Shown here one piece after another: positions 24,462 through 33,184 of a stretch of DNA of 64,000 nucleotides. How positions within the stretch are numbered: position 1 is the stretch's first letter; every line of letters begins with the position of its first letter. The notes beneath the pieces were generated by a model that made no database searches, was not told the DNA's origin, and was given only the letters and a program-made list of their open reading frames with translations. Origin of the DNA: Leptolinea sp. UBA5203 (GTDB lineage Bacteria; Chloroflexota; Anaerolineae; Anaerolineales; Anaerolineaceae). Where the stretch lies: positions 1-64,000 of the forward strand of contig DHVR01000045.1 in assembly GCA_002412765.1 (NCBI GenBank), written 5' to 3'. The translations under genes were made by a program, and so were the position numbers.

Positions 24462-25913
24462 TTATTGTTTTTCAACGGAATTAACGACGGCGCGAACGAT
24501 ACTGGCATAACCGGTACAACGGCAGCGATTTCCTTTCAGATAATCGCGAATATCATCTTCACTGGGTTTGGGTAACTCATTTAAAAGGGATTTTGTAGCC
24601 ATTAAAAATCCGGGCGTGCAATATCCACATTGGAAAGCCTGTGATTCCATGTAGGCTTCCTGAACAGGATCAAACTTGCCGGGTTTACCTTCCAAGCCTT
24701 CGACGGTCATAATGGCTCGTCCATCCGCGTGTACCGCCAGGGTCAGGCAGGAGAGCACAGCCATACCATCCATCAACACCGTGCAGGCACCGCATTCGCC
24801 AATGCCGCAGCCATATTTCGCGCCCGTTAGTTCCAGACGATCCCGGATGACATTGATCAACAATTCGTGAGGCTGTACCCGCACTTTACGGTCCCGTCCA
24901 TTGAGCTTGATAAAAATATCGCGCTCTTCATTTTCGTTAAGATCAATCGGGGCATGGTTCAACGTGGAGAAGAGATTTTCCATGCCGTCCAGTTTGACCG
25001 TTTGTTTCTTGCCGCAATTCTCCCAGGCCATGCGGAACGTATCCAGGGTCATGGCTTTGGAAACTTCACGTCGATACCAGGTAGTGGAACGTACATCATC
25101 GATGGGGGTGATGTCTTCGGAGACAATTTGTGCGGCTTCGCTTAAGAGGGATTCGCTGAATTTCTTGCCTGTCAGATGGGCTTCCGCACGCGGCAGGCGG
25201 ATCACTTTGGGCGCCACAGCTCCCATGGAGATCGCACAATTGACGATGGTATCGCCATTTCTCTGTACGCGAATGGCGATGCTTGCCTTGGCCAGGTCAG
25301 CGACAACCCGGGTTATTTTCAAAAATGCACTGGCGCTGTTCTCAACGGGCTTGGGTAAAACCACAGCGAGCATGATTTCATTTTCTTTACGCTTGGTCTC
25401 GCGTGGATTGACCAGGAAATCAGCCAGCAGCATCTCACGAGTGCCTTTACTGCTTAGCAAGACCACTTTGGCATCAAAAATCATCAAAGCCGGGGGAGTA
25501 TCCGAAGCAGGAGAGCCGTTGCACAAGTTGCCGCCAATAGTTCCCATGATTTCAATCTGCTTGCTGCCAAAAGACGCACAGGAGGCTGCCAAGGCAGCGT
25601 AGTGCGCCTGTACTTCCGCATTAAATTCAATTTCATGGATGGAAGTATTGGCCCCAATCACCAGTTCGCCGGCAGCATTGACACTGATTCCCTTTAGATC
25701 AGGAATTTGATTGAGGTTAATCACCACTTTGGGCTGGGTACGGTTCATCTTCAACTGGGTCATCAGGTGGGTACCGCCGGCTAATAACTCGGCTTCATTC
25801 CCGTATTGATCCATGAGGACCAGTAAATCCGCCAGAGTGGCTGGCTCCCGGTAAGCAAATTCGTACAACAGATGGGTATTCTCTGATTTGTGAGGGGCAT
25901 GAGGTTCAGTCAT
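24462..25913 (-). CDS. Fused FAD and [2Fe-2S] subunit of molybdenum hydroxylase
   Basis: 483 residues. Residues 1-300 are a full FAD subunit (LLAGGTHLMTQLKMN, IMGTIGGNLCNGSPASDTPP) and 325-483 a full [2Fe-2S] subunit (YGCGIGECGACTVLMDG, QCGYCTPGFLM, RCRCTGYASIV). In separate-subunit enzymes these are two genes, as in the downstream set. The order FAD then FeS is the reverse of eukaryotic xanthine dehydrogenase, so this is an independent fusion. The start overlaps the stop of the preceding large subunit (TAATG), so it most likely partners that 25913-28252 subunit. Confidence 0.92.
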   Translation of the reverse strand: MTEPHAPHKSENTHLLYEFAYREPATLADLLVLMDQYGNEAELLAGGTHLMTQLKMNRTQPKVVINLNQIPDLKGISVNAAGELVIGANTSIHEIEFNAEVQAHYAALAASCASFGSKQIEIMGTIGGNLCNGSPASDTPPALMIFDAKVVLLSSKGTREMLLADFLVNPRETKRKENEIMLAVVLPKPVENSASAFLKITRVVADLAKASIAIRVQRNGDTIVNCAISMGAVAPKVIRLPRAEAHLTGKKFSESLLSEAAQIVSEDITPIDDVRSTTWYRREVSKAMTLDTFRMAWENCGKKQTVKLDGMENLFSTLNHAPIDLNENEERDIFIKLNGRDRKVRVQPHELLINVIRDRLELTGAKYGCGIGECGACTVLMDGMAVLSCLTLAVHADGRAIMTVEGLEGKPGKFDPVQEAYMESQAFQCGYCTPGFLMATKSLLNELPKPSEDDIRDYLKGNRCRCTGYASIVRAVVNSVEKQ

Positions 25914-28252
25914 TATTTTCGCTCCTTTAAGGCCTTGAGCAGTTTTTCGGGGGTAATCGGGAGTTCATAAAAGCGGATGCCGGTGGCATTATAAATGGCA
26001 TTGGCATAGGCTGCCGCCACAGGATTGAACGCTGCTTCGCCGATTCCTTTTGCCCCAAAAGGTCCACTGGGCTCGTAGGTGTCGGCAAAATAAGTAACCA
26101 TCTCTTCAATCTTGGGAGTTTCCATCACACCAGGGGTCTTGGCATCAATCCAATAACCGCCCGAAGTTAATCTGCCATTTTCATTCCATTCATTATTTTC
26201 GTATAAGGCGTACCCCGCCCCGCGGGAGAGCCCGCCTTCCAACTGGCCGCGTCCCATTTCCGGATTCACTAAAGTACCGCAATCACTGCCCATGACCGCT
26301 TTCTTGGTGGTCACAATACCTGTCATGGAATCAATTTCGATTTCCAGGAAGGTATTCACATAAGCAGGAGGACAATTAACTGCGCGGTAGCTATCCACCG
26401 CGGCAATAGTTTTCCAACTGGAGGACCAACATCGGTTGGCAACTTCACCAATGGTCATTTTCTTGTCCGGGATGGAAGGTACATAGACCACGCCCTGTCC
26501 CAGCTCTTCGTCCAGGCGCAGGTGTAAGGCTTCTGGCATGACGTTCATGAATCGAGCTGCGGTCTCGAACAATTCCTTGCGAACCTGTTCGGCAACCTTA
26601 ACTGCTGCCCCGGCGCCAATATACACACCGCGGGTAGCATGGGTGACGACATCATAAACCGTGGAGGCTGTTTCGGCAGGGGAGAGGTTGACCTTATCCA
26701 GAGGCACGCAAAGGGTTTCTGCGACCATCTTGGCCATGGCTTCCAGTGTACCGCCGCCATGATCCATCAAGGCGCTGACCACATCCACAGAGCCGTCTTC
26801 ATTGATTTTGATAAATGCGCCGGAGTAATCAATCACATCCCCTGGCTGCGGAGCACCGGCGCCGGAAGTATGGAAACTGCGTGCATGCCCGATACCGGTC
26901 AGGTAACGTCCGGTCTGAGTGCCGGCTTTCTTACGCCGATCCCAACCAATCAATTTTGCGCCATCTTTGATTAATTGAGGCACGCCGTCGCTCAAAACAA
27001 TCGAGCGCACCAGCGGACCCTGTCCCCAGAAGGTATCGCCTAGACCAATGTAATTTTTCAGGGTCAATTCCAGCGGATCCATGCCCAATTTTTCGGCCAG
27101 TTCATCCATCAGCGATTCTGCGGCAAAAGCCACCTGCGGATTCCCAAAACCCTGCATGGCACAGGATGGTGGTTTATTGGTGTAAACGGCTTTGCCGTGA
27201 TAAGACACATTGGGGAACTTGTATAAGGAGACCAGCCAGCCGATGGTGACGCCCAGGTAGGAATAACTTTGAATAATGTGAGCGCCAATATCCGCAATCA
27301 AATCCATTTTGGCGGCAGTCAGGATTCCGTCTTTCGTGGCGCCGATTTTCAGATCAATGATCGCCGGATAGCGGGTATGATCATTCATATCCTCCTCCCG
27401 GGTGAGGGAGAGACGTACCGGGCGGCCAGCTTTTAAAGCTAAAGCGGTACAGATGGGAATGGGGGTATTGGTCTGAATACCGGAACCAAAAGTTCCGCCT
27501 ACGGGTACTTTCTTAACATTGATTTTGCTCAACGGGATGCTGAAAATCTGTCCCAGGAGGATGCGTGTGTTGTGAATCGTTTGAGTGGCCGGCCAAACGG
27601 TCAGGCCGCCATCCGCTTCCGGACGAACCACAACGGATTTGGGTTCCATTTGTGCATGATAAATCTTGTGGACCCGAAATTGGCCTTGCACAATCACATC
27701 CGCTTCAGCAAACCCTTTTTCAATATCACCCTCATTAACTTCGCGGGTGGTGGCAATATTGTTCTGAATTTGGATTTCTTGATCGCCAAGCATAATTTTG
27801 TCATGCACGGCAGGAGCTCCGTCCAACATGGCTTTTTCCACATCAATCACAGCCGGCAGGACTTCATAAACCACTTTGATGGCATTGATTGCTTTTTGTG
27901 CCAATTCTTCAGTATCTGCTGCCACGGCGGCCACGGCTTCGCCCATACGGCGAACTTTGTCTGCAATCACAAAATTGTCTTTGTGTAAGGCCCAGGGCAC
28001 GGTTACCAGGCGCTCGTTATAACGAACTTTGGGAATATCATCAAAAGTGAGGCAGATAACCCCCATAGCTTCCGCTTCCGAAGTATCCACGCTGATGATT
28101 CTGGCATGGGCATGCGGACTGGCAACAACCCGTGCGTGCATCATGTCCGGCAGGGTTATATCGATGGAATATTTTTCCTTGCCGGTTACCCGTGCATACC
28201 CATCCTTTCTGCGGAGTTCTTTACCTACAAAATTGAACTTGGTCTTATCCAT
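25913..28252 (-). CDS. Molybdenum hydroxylase large subunit (copy 2), atypical active site
   Basis: 779 residues, same family as the 20728-23046 product but divergent. The hammerhead domain (GKEYSIDITLPDMMHARVV region without the leader) and C-terminal GPFGAKGIGEAAFNP with the base Glu (near 736) are kept. Two cofactor or substrate loops differ: the usual GGGFG(G/R)K is VGGTFGSGIQ, and the usual AFRGFG is CAMQGFGNPQ with Gln in place of Arg (near residue 366). It must bind a different substrate from copy 1, if both are active. The frame is open to a GTG at 28321 but has no binding site there; GAGGAG precedes the ATG at 28252. It is the first enzyme gene after the IclR regulator. Confidence 0.88.
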   Translation of the reverse strand: MDKTKFNFVGKELRRKDGYARVTGKEKYSIDITLPDMMHARVVASPHAHARIISVDTSEAEAMGVICLTFDDIPKVRYNERLVTVPWALHKDNFVIADKVRRMGEAVAAVAADTEELAQKAINAIKVVYEVLPAVIDVEKAMLDGAPAVHDKIMLGDQEIQIQNNIATTREVNEGDIEKGFAEADVIVQGQFRVHKIYHAQMEPKSVVVRPEADGGLTVWPATQTIHNTRILLGQIFSIPLSKINVKKVPVGGTFGSGIQTNTPIPICTALALKAGRPVRLSLTREEDMNDHTRYPAIIDLKIGATKDGILTAAKMDLIADIGAHIIQSYSYLGVTIGWLVSLYKFPNVSYHGKAVYTNKPPSCAMQGFGNPQVAFAAESLMDELAEKLGMDPLELTLKNYIGLGDTFWGQGPLVRSIVLSDGVPQLIKDGAKLIGWDRRKKAGTQTGRYLTGIGHARSFHTSGAGAPQPGDVIDYSGAFIKINEDGSVDVVSALMDHGGGTLEAMAKMVAETLCVPLDKVNLSPAETASTVYDVVTHATRGVYIGAGAAVKVAEQVRKELFETAARFMNVMPEALHLRLDEELGQGVVYVPSIPDKKMTIGEVANRCWSSSWKTIAAVDSYRAVNCPPAYVNTFLEIEIDSMTGIVTTKKAVMGSDCGTLVNPEMGRGQLEGGLSRGAGYALYENNEWNENGRLTSGGYWIDAKTPGVMETPKIEEMVTYFADTYEPSGPFGAKGIGEAAFNPVAAAYANAIYNATGIRFYELPITPEKLLKALKERK

Positions 28253-28315
28253 TCCTCTCTCCTCTGCTGGCTTGAGAATCATTAATGCCTGATTTGATAA
28301 CTTAATTCCCTGTTG

Positions 28316-28358
28316 TTCCACTATGTGGAATTATTGTCTATGAACCAAACAAGTTTGG
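28316..28358. promoter_or_regulatory. Two palindromes upstream of the molybdenum hydroxylase operon
   Basis: TTCCAC-TAT-GTGGAA at 28316-28330 has perfect 6-base arms, and CCAAAC-AA-GTTTGG at 28345-28358 is a second dyad, with a further half site CCAAACTTG at 28376-28384. They lie in the 173-base gap between the IclR gene and the first enzyme gene. The first resembles the TGGAA/TTCCA operators of IclR-family proteins, and TTCCACATA recurs at the IclR gene's own leader (29222). A weak minus-strand promoter (TTGGTT, 17 bases, CATAGT) would overlap the first dyad. Confidence 0.55.
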
Positions 28359-28425
28359 ACCCTAATGAAAGAGTACCAAACTTGATATAGAAAAATCTTT
28401 TGCCCCTGACCCCTGATCAAACGAA

Positions 28426-29199
28426 TTATTTCAGCGGAGCACCCATCAGTTTTGAAATTAAATTAGCCGTACGAACAACTTTCTCCACCATTCTGGCTTC
28501 TACATCTTCAGTCACCCTGGAAATGGGGGCGATGACACCGACACCAGCCACCAATTCCATGCGGTGATTGTAAATCGGGGCGGACACACCCATGGCATCT
28601 TTATCCGTTTCTTCAAAGGAGCGGGCATAGCCCCGCTCACGGATGCGATGCAATTCTTCCACCATTTGCTTTGCATCGGTAATGGTGTGATCCATCAAAG
28701 GAACCAACTTAATATTTTCTAATATTTCATAAATTTCATTATCGGGCAGAAACGCCCAGAGAATTTTTGCGGATGATCCGGCATGCAAATCCAGGGGCTG
28801 CCCAACGCGCATGGAGAGGCGCATAGGATGCGAACTCTCGCACATTTCTAGGCAAAAACCGGAATACCCATTACGGATGGAAAGCACTGCGGTCTCACCG
28901 GTCACGTCGGTCAGTTCCTGCAAGTATGGCCAGGCGATATTGCGCACATCCACCCCAGCCTGGGCATCCGTTCCCCAGCGGATGAGTTGATAGCCCAACT
29001 GAAACGAGCGGCTATTGACATCGTAATTAATAAAACCCTGGCTTCGTAAGGCTTCCAATAACCGGTGGGTGGTACTTTTGGGAATCCCCACCTTAATACT
29101 GATCTCCGTTAATGTCAATCGGGTAACCCGGCTGCTAAAACAATTGAGAATATCACACACGCGGTTTATGGTTCTAATGGTTGAATCAGCCTGGGGCAT
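28426..29199 (-). CDS. IclR-family regulator of the molybdenum hydroxylase operon
   Basis: 257 residues: winged helix (about 8-70, LTLTEISIKVGIPKSTTHRL as helix-turn-helix) and IclR effector domain with GQPLDLHAGSSAKILWAFLP and RGYARSFEETDKDAMGVSAP, plus the last segment VAGVGVIAPISRVTED. It is related to, but clearly distinct from, the citrate-branch regulator at 11475. AAGGAAG precedes the ATG at 29199; the longer frame to 29247 is not supported. It is transcribed toward the enzyme genes, 173 bases ahead of them, from a promoter at 29256-29284. A repressor that senses the hydroxylase substrate is the simplest reading. Confidence 0.88.
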   Translation of the reverse strand: MPQADSTIRTINRVCDILNCFSSRVTRLTLTEISIKVGIPKSTTHRLLEALRSQGFINYDVNSRSFQLGYQLIRWGTDAQAGVDVRNIAWPYLQELTDVTGETAVLSIRNGYSGFCLEMCESSHPMRLSMRVGQPLDLHAGSSAKILWAFLPDNEIYEILENIKLVPLMDHTITDAKQMVEELHRIRERGYARSFEETDKDAMGVSAPIYNHRMELVAGVGVIAPISRVTEDVEARMVEKVVRTANLISKLMGAPLK

Positions 29200-29221
29200 A
29201 TCAGCTTCCTTGTTCAAATTG

Positions 29222-29284
29222 TTCCACATAATGGGACTTAGTTCCATATAATACTATTATAAGAAATTTAAACCCGTTCGTCAA
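29222..29284 (-). promoter_or_regulatory. Promoter and likely operator of the IclR gene
   Basis: Minus strand: -35 TTGACG (29284-29279), 17-base spacer, -10 TATAAT (29261-29256). Just downstream of the expected start lies TTCCACATAATGGGA (plus-strand 29222-29236), an imperfect dyad that shares TTCCACATA with the operator-like site at 28316-28330 read on the minus strand. This suggests autoregulation. Confidence 0.75.
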
Positions 29285-29331
29285 TAAGCAAATGTACTAC
29301 ACTATGGGTGATTTTTGACGTATCCATAGGA

Positions 29332-29820
29332 AGGGTGGCAGAGATCGTCCAGTTTGGATTCACGGTTCGCCACCCATCAGAAACCAATCTATGTTGCGAT
29401 GACATAATGTGTGTCATTGCGAACGAGCGGCCTGGATGAAGGTTCCACTGAACTGAAAGAAAGCGAGTGCGGCAATCTCAACGTTGGCTGGGGAACCATA
29501 ACCCTGTGTCAAGATCATGCCCAGCGTTTAGCTCGCCACGGACCTTTCAGTATCATGCAAAGATGGATTGAGCCAATGGAACACGTTTCGGGTGATGAAA
29601 ACACGCTTGATCATCAACCCATGGCTACTCCCATCTGTGACTTCACAATTGAGTTGGAATTCCATCCATCGCAAGGGTTTAGCATCCATGAATGGGAACA
29701 ACGGCAACGGGTTTATGGATGCTAAACCCCTACAAGGCTGGCTCTTTTTGGCGGACTCAGAGTGAAAATCGTAGGATGGGTGGCGGAGAATTGCTGGTAT
29801 GGGATTCCTTATTGCCACCC
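29332..29820. repeat. Repeat-built intergenic block between IclR and PH-like genes
   Basis: This 900-base gap (29285-30099) has no convincing gene. It is bounded by two related hairpins, GGGTGGC...GCCACCC at about 29333-29370 and 29778-29820. Inside lie a perfect 15-base inverted repeat, GGGTTTAGCATCCAT at 29675-29689 and its complement at 29715-29729, a GTGTCATTGCGAACGAGCGG...GGCAATCTCAA element (29412-29483), and a segment at 29562-29640 that recurs at 32801-32880. It looks like stacked remnants of small non-autonomous elements. Confidence 0.6.
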
Positions 29821-30099
29821 ATCGGAATTCATTCAATAGGGCTACGCAACGAAGTGATTGAAATTAAACTTGAATAGTGACAAATCAAATCCCCCATGAA
29901 TTTTCTTTAGACAAGTAAACCAATAACGGTTTATTCCATAAGAAACCACGTACAGAAATGCTGAATTATGCCATTTAGATTAAATGAATGATAGCAATTC
30001 TGACAGCACAGAACAAAATTGTGCTATATTTTTTTGATGGTGACAAATTCAAACCATGGATAACCAAAATTCAAGCATAGGGACTATCAGGAGAACATC

Positions 30100-30483
30100 A
30101 TGGAAGTTCGATACAACAGAATAATGAGCCTCATATCCCTTGCCGCAGGAATTGTCTTGTCATGGGTCCATTTTTCCATTGCGGGAAACACAGGGAATGG
30201 ATCACTCTTGCTTACGGCTGGTTTTCTTCTTTTAGTCTTTTGTCTATTAACAATGACAAGGCCATATTTTACGGTCAATGATACCAGCTTGGAAAAACGA
30301 GCTATCCTTGGCCCAAGAAAAACCACTTATACCTTTGAATCCATTAATGAACTTGAAATCGATAACAATCAAGTCTATTTCAACCACAATGGAGAGCGCA
30401 TATCCGTAAATATCATTGCATGGATGGTGGAGAAAAAAGATTGGCAAGCCTTTGTAGACAAAGTGAATCTCGCACGGGGATAA
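30100..30483 (+). CDS. Two-helix membrane protein with PH-like C-terminal domain
   Basis: 127 residues. Two hydrophobic helices (about 10-28 and 35-53) are followed by a beta-rich domain (YFTVNDTSLEKRAILGPRKTTYTFESINELEI) ending in a helix (EKKDWQAFVDKVNLAR). This is the layout of small bacterial membrane proteins with a pleckstrin-homology-like domain; the assignment is by pattern and not certain. CAGGAGA lies 8 bases before the ATG. It stands alone in repeat-rich DNA ahead of the TPR-SecD gene. Function unknown. Confidence 0.7.
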   Translation: MEVRYNRIMSLISLAAGIVLSWVHFSIAGNTGNGSLLLTAGFLLLVFCLLTMTRPYFTVNDTSLEKRAILGPRKTTYTFESINELEIDNNQVYFNHNGERISVNIIAWMVEKKDWQAFVDKVNLARG

Positions 30484-30662
30484 GGAGCATCCAAGTTTAA
30501 TTATCATCGAATCATCTGCATTGGTACATCATAATCAGCGTTGAGCAAAAAACTTGGCAAGAAGATCTGGCGTCAGCTTACCCATCAAAAAACTTCCACT
30601 CTCCTTACTATCTCGCAGGGGACCAAGAGAAATGACCCATAAGTCATTGAGGATACAAAACC

Positions 30663-32732
30663 ATGACAGAATCAAGACGAACTGAGATTTATAACAATCT
30701 ACTCATCAAAGATACCGAAGAATTGCTCGATATCTGGCAAAATGGGGATGAAGACGGCTGGGATGAAGCCGTTTTTGAAATCATTGAAGAAATCCTGGTG
30801 GAACGCCTGGATTCTCTGCCGCCCAAATCAACTATCGCTCAGCTCAGAAAACTCATTGGGGGAGCGGAAGAATACTTCCAAAATGGGGATTTGGAAATGG
30901 CATTGCAGGAATGTGATCAGGCCATTCAAATCGCACCCAAGGATGTACTTGCCAATCATCTGCGTGGCCTAATTTACGATGAGATGGAACTGAAGGAAAA
31001 CGCCCTTGCCGATTACCGGACAGCCATTAAGCTTGATCCGGAGTATATGGATGCCCAGGAAAATTTCCGTTTTCTGGAAGAAGAGATGGTGGAGGAATTT
31101 CAACACTCCACCGAAAAACAAAATCTCGACCAGGCGCTGGATTATGCTAATGAAGGAGCTATTGAAAAAGCCCTGCAAGCCTGTGAACAGACCCAGGCCA
31201 ATCTACCCAACATCGCCATCGCCTACAATTATCTTGGCCTGATTTTCCAAACCTGCGGAAAACTTGAGCTTGCCGTTGATACTTATCTGAATGCTGTTAA
31301 ACTCAACCCTCGTTTTTATGCGGCGCGTCAAAACTTAAGGGATGCCAGGGTAAAGTTGGAGGATGAGCAATTTCGACAAGCTATGATGAAGACTCCTCCG
31401 GAAGAATCGGACTTCGCCATGGAAATGGATGAATCCCCATGGCCTGAGGATGTCATTCTCCCCGGCTGGTGTTATATGAACGAAACAGCGTATTTTTTAC
31501 CCGGATGGCCTGGCCACCGGACTCGCTGGGGCCGCAGTGGGTATGATCCTTTGGAGTTGGATTTTGAGGAAGCCCACATGGAAGGGGTCATGATCCGCTG
31601 GATGTTCACCAGAAAATTGCTCACACGCAATCCCGTTTATCTTTTATTTATGACATTCTTAGGATTAATCCTTTGTATACCATTATTTAGTTTGCCGATT
31701 TTGCTTAATGATGATTTGAGTACATTTTTCGTTGTCCTTGTTTTTTGCCCGTTAGCAATTATTGGTGCCGCATTATTATTGAACGTTTTTTCAAGTTTAA
31801 GGATGGATGAATCAGATATAGCGATTGAGGACGGATATAAATTGTCTGAGCTAGAGACAGGCACGGAAGACATGGAAAACTATGAGGATTATCAAGAATT
31901 TTCCCCTGACAGGAAAAAAATAGAAATGGATTATGAAACCACCCAGGATAGTAAAAATATCTCATTCAAGTCAATTCCCTCAAAAAGTAAAAATCACAAA
32001 AAACTATTCGTGATTGCAGGGATATTATGCATTACCTTATTCTTTGCTGGAGGATGTTATCTGTTCGGAAATTTATTGTCCTATTATCTGGTTCCACAAA
32101 AATCCATCACCTTTGAACCCGTTTGTTCGCCATTAAGCGTTTGCAATACAGAAAGCTTGCAAGCAGTCTCAGAAATCTTAACTCACCGCGTCCATGACTT
32201 GGGCTACCCCAGAATGATATTTTCAGTCACTAACAACCAATTAATCACAGCCAAAGTACCAAATGCTGTCGATACAAAAGAGGTTGCAGACAGGATTCAA
32301 GCCACCGGCTTATTGGAATTTGTCGATTTTGGTGACACACTCTTACCAATTGGAACTCTTATCAACACAGATAGCACCATCGGGTCTTTTCCTGAGGCAC
32401 AAGGCAAGAAATGGCATACCGTCATGACAAATACAGCCATTAAAGAAGTATCGGTATTTTATCAAAACAATAGCTACGAGATCAATCTTGAATTCACTGA
32501 AGAAGGAGCCAAACAGTTTGCGGAATACACTACGGAGAATATTGGTAAAATTTTGGGAATTGTAGTCGATAAAAAAGTCATATCCACTCCAAGCATCAAT
32601 TCCGCAATTACTGCAGGCACGGGTACGATCAATGGTAATTTCACCTATGATCAAGCAAGGAACCTGGCTGCCAATTTTAAGTCAGATCCACTCCCATTTC
32701 CAATTATTCTGATCGAAGAATCCAGTGAATAG
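30663..32732 (+). CDS. TPR membrane protein with C-terminal SecD-like (P1 head) domain
   Basis: 689 residues. Residues 1-60 are acidic and helical; TPR-like repeats follow at about 65-135 and 160-230 (QNGDLEMALQECDQAIQIAP, CGKLELAVDTYLNAVKLNP). Helices at about 324-345 and 350-372 form a membrane hairpin, then an acidic linker and a third span (about 447-470, FVIAGILCITLFFAGGCYLF). The last 220 residues resemble the SecD periplasmic P1 region: ILTHRVHDLG, ATGLLEFVDFG, LEFTEEGAKQFAEYT, VVDKKVISTPSINS and GTINGNFTYDQARNLA. The SecD membrane export core is absent. I know no characterised protein with this order. It may assist secreted-protein folding or assembly, with the TPR part inside the cell. 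GAGG precedes the ATG. Confidence 0.85.
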   Translation: MTESRRTEIYNNLLIKDTEELLDIWQNGDEDGWDEAVFEIIEEILVERLDSLPPKSTIAQLRKLIGGAEEYFQNGDLEMALQECDQAIQIAPKDVLANHLRGLIYDEMELKENALADYRTAIKLDPEYMDAQENFRFLEEEMVEEFQHSTEKQNLDQALDYANEGAIEKALQACEQTQANLPNIAIAYNYLGLIFQTCGKLELAVDTYLNAVKLNPRFYAARQNLRDARVKLEDEQFRQAMMKTPPEESDFAMEMDESPWPEDVILPGWCYMNETAYFLPGWPGHRTRWGRSGYDPLELDFEEAHMEGVMIRWMFTRKLLTRNPVYLLFMTFLGLILCIPLFSLPILLNDDLSTFFVVLVFCPLAIIGAALLLNVFSSLRMDESDIAIEDGYKLSELETGTEDMENYEDYQEFSPDRKKIEMDYETTQDSKNISFKSIPSKSKNHKKLFVIAGILCITLFFAGGCYLFGNLLSYYLVPQKSITFEPVCSPLSVCNTESLQAVSEILTHRVHDLGYPRMIFSVTNNQLITAKVPNAVDTKEVADRIQATGLLEFVDFGDTLLPIGTLINTDSTIGSFPEAQGKKWHTVMTNTAIKEVSVFYQNNSYEINLEFTEEGAKQFAEYTTENIGKILGIVVDKKVISTPSINSAITAGTGTINGNFTYDQARNLAANFKSDPLPFPIILIEESSE

Positions 32733-33001
32733 AAATAAGCCAAATAATATTTGTGCAATTAATTTAAAGAATTTATGTCGATTGTCCTGCAGAAAATCAT
32801 AGGATGGATGGAGCCGATGGAAAGCGCTTCGACAGGTGAATATTCCCTTGATAATAAATCAATGGCGAAACCCATCTGTTTATGAACGAAACCAACTTGA
32901 TCCAAAAGCAACGTCTTGTCAGACTTTCTTCGATAGAAAGAAGCCAGAGGAAGTAATTAAGCCAAACAATTTGGGCAATTAATTTAACAAAATTGTGTCG
33001 A
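32731..33001. repeat. Direct-repeat-bounded non-coding segment
   Basis: The sequence AAGCCAAATAATATTTGTGC... at 32737 onward, with AATTAATTTAAAGAATTTAT and GTCGA, recurs as AAGCCAAACAATTTGGGC... at 32957 onward with AATTAATTTAACAAAATTGT and GTCGA. Between them lies a copy of the 29562-29640 repeat. Segment 33001-33184 to the metY stop holds C-rich DNA without a credible gene. Confidence 0.55.
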
Positions 33002-33184
33002 CCACTAAACTAATAATGGATCAACCCCAGGTCTATCCCTACCAACCCTTTACTCCCCCAACATCCACACCCTGTCCACAATCTCCGCCGATTCCACCAT
33101 CCTGCCCAGACCCACCAGGCCCCATGGCCGGCGCGATAAAGATCGGTCAACGCACGGCCATGGTAGAAGCAGGCACCCCCTCAC

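Noticed and set aside
20728..28252. Aerobic CO dehydrogenase (coxMSL)
   Set aside because: The subunit set looks similar, but neither large subunit has the AYxCSFR loop of form I or a clear form II loop; general molybdenum hydroxylase is the safer call.
28253..28321. Longer N-terminus of the hydroxylase large subunit from a GTG at 28321
   Set aside because: It would begin inside the operator-like dyad, has no ribosome site, and the extra 23 residues have no family counterpart; GAGGAG before 28252 decides.
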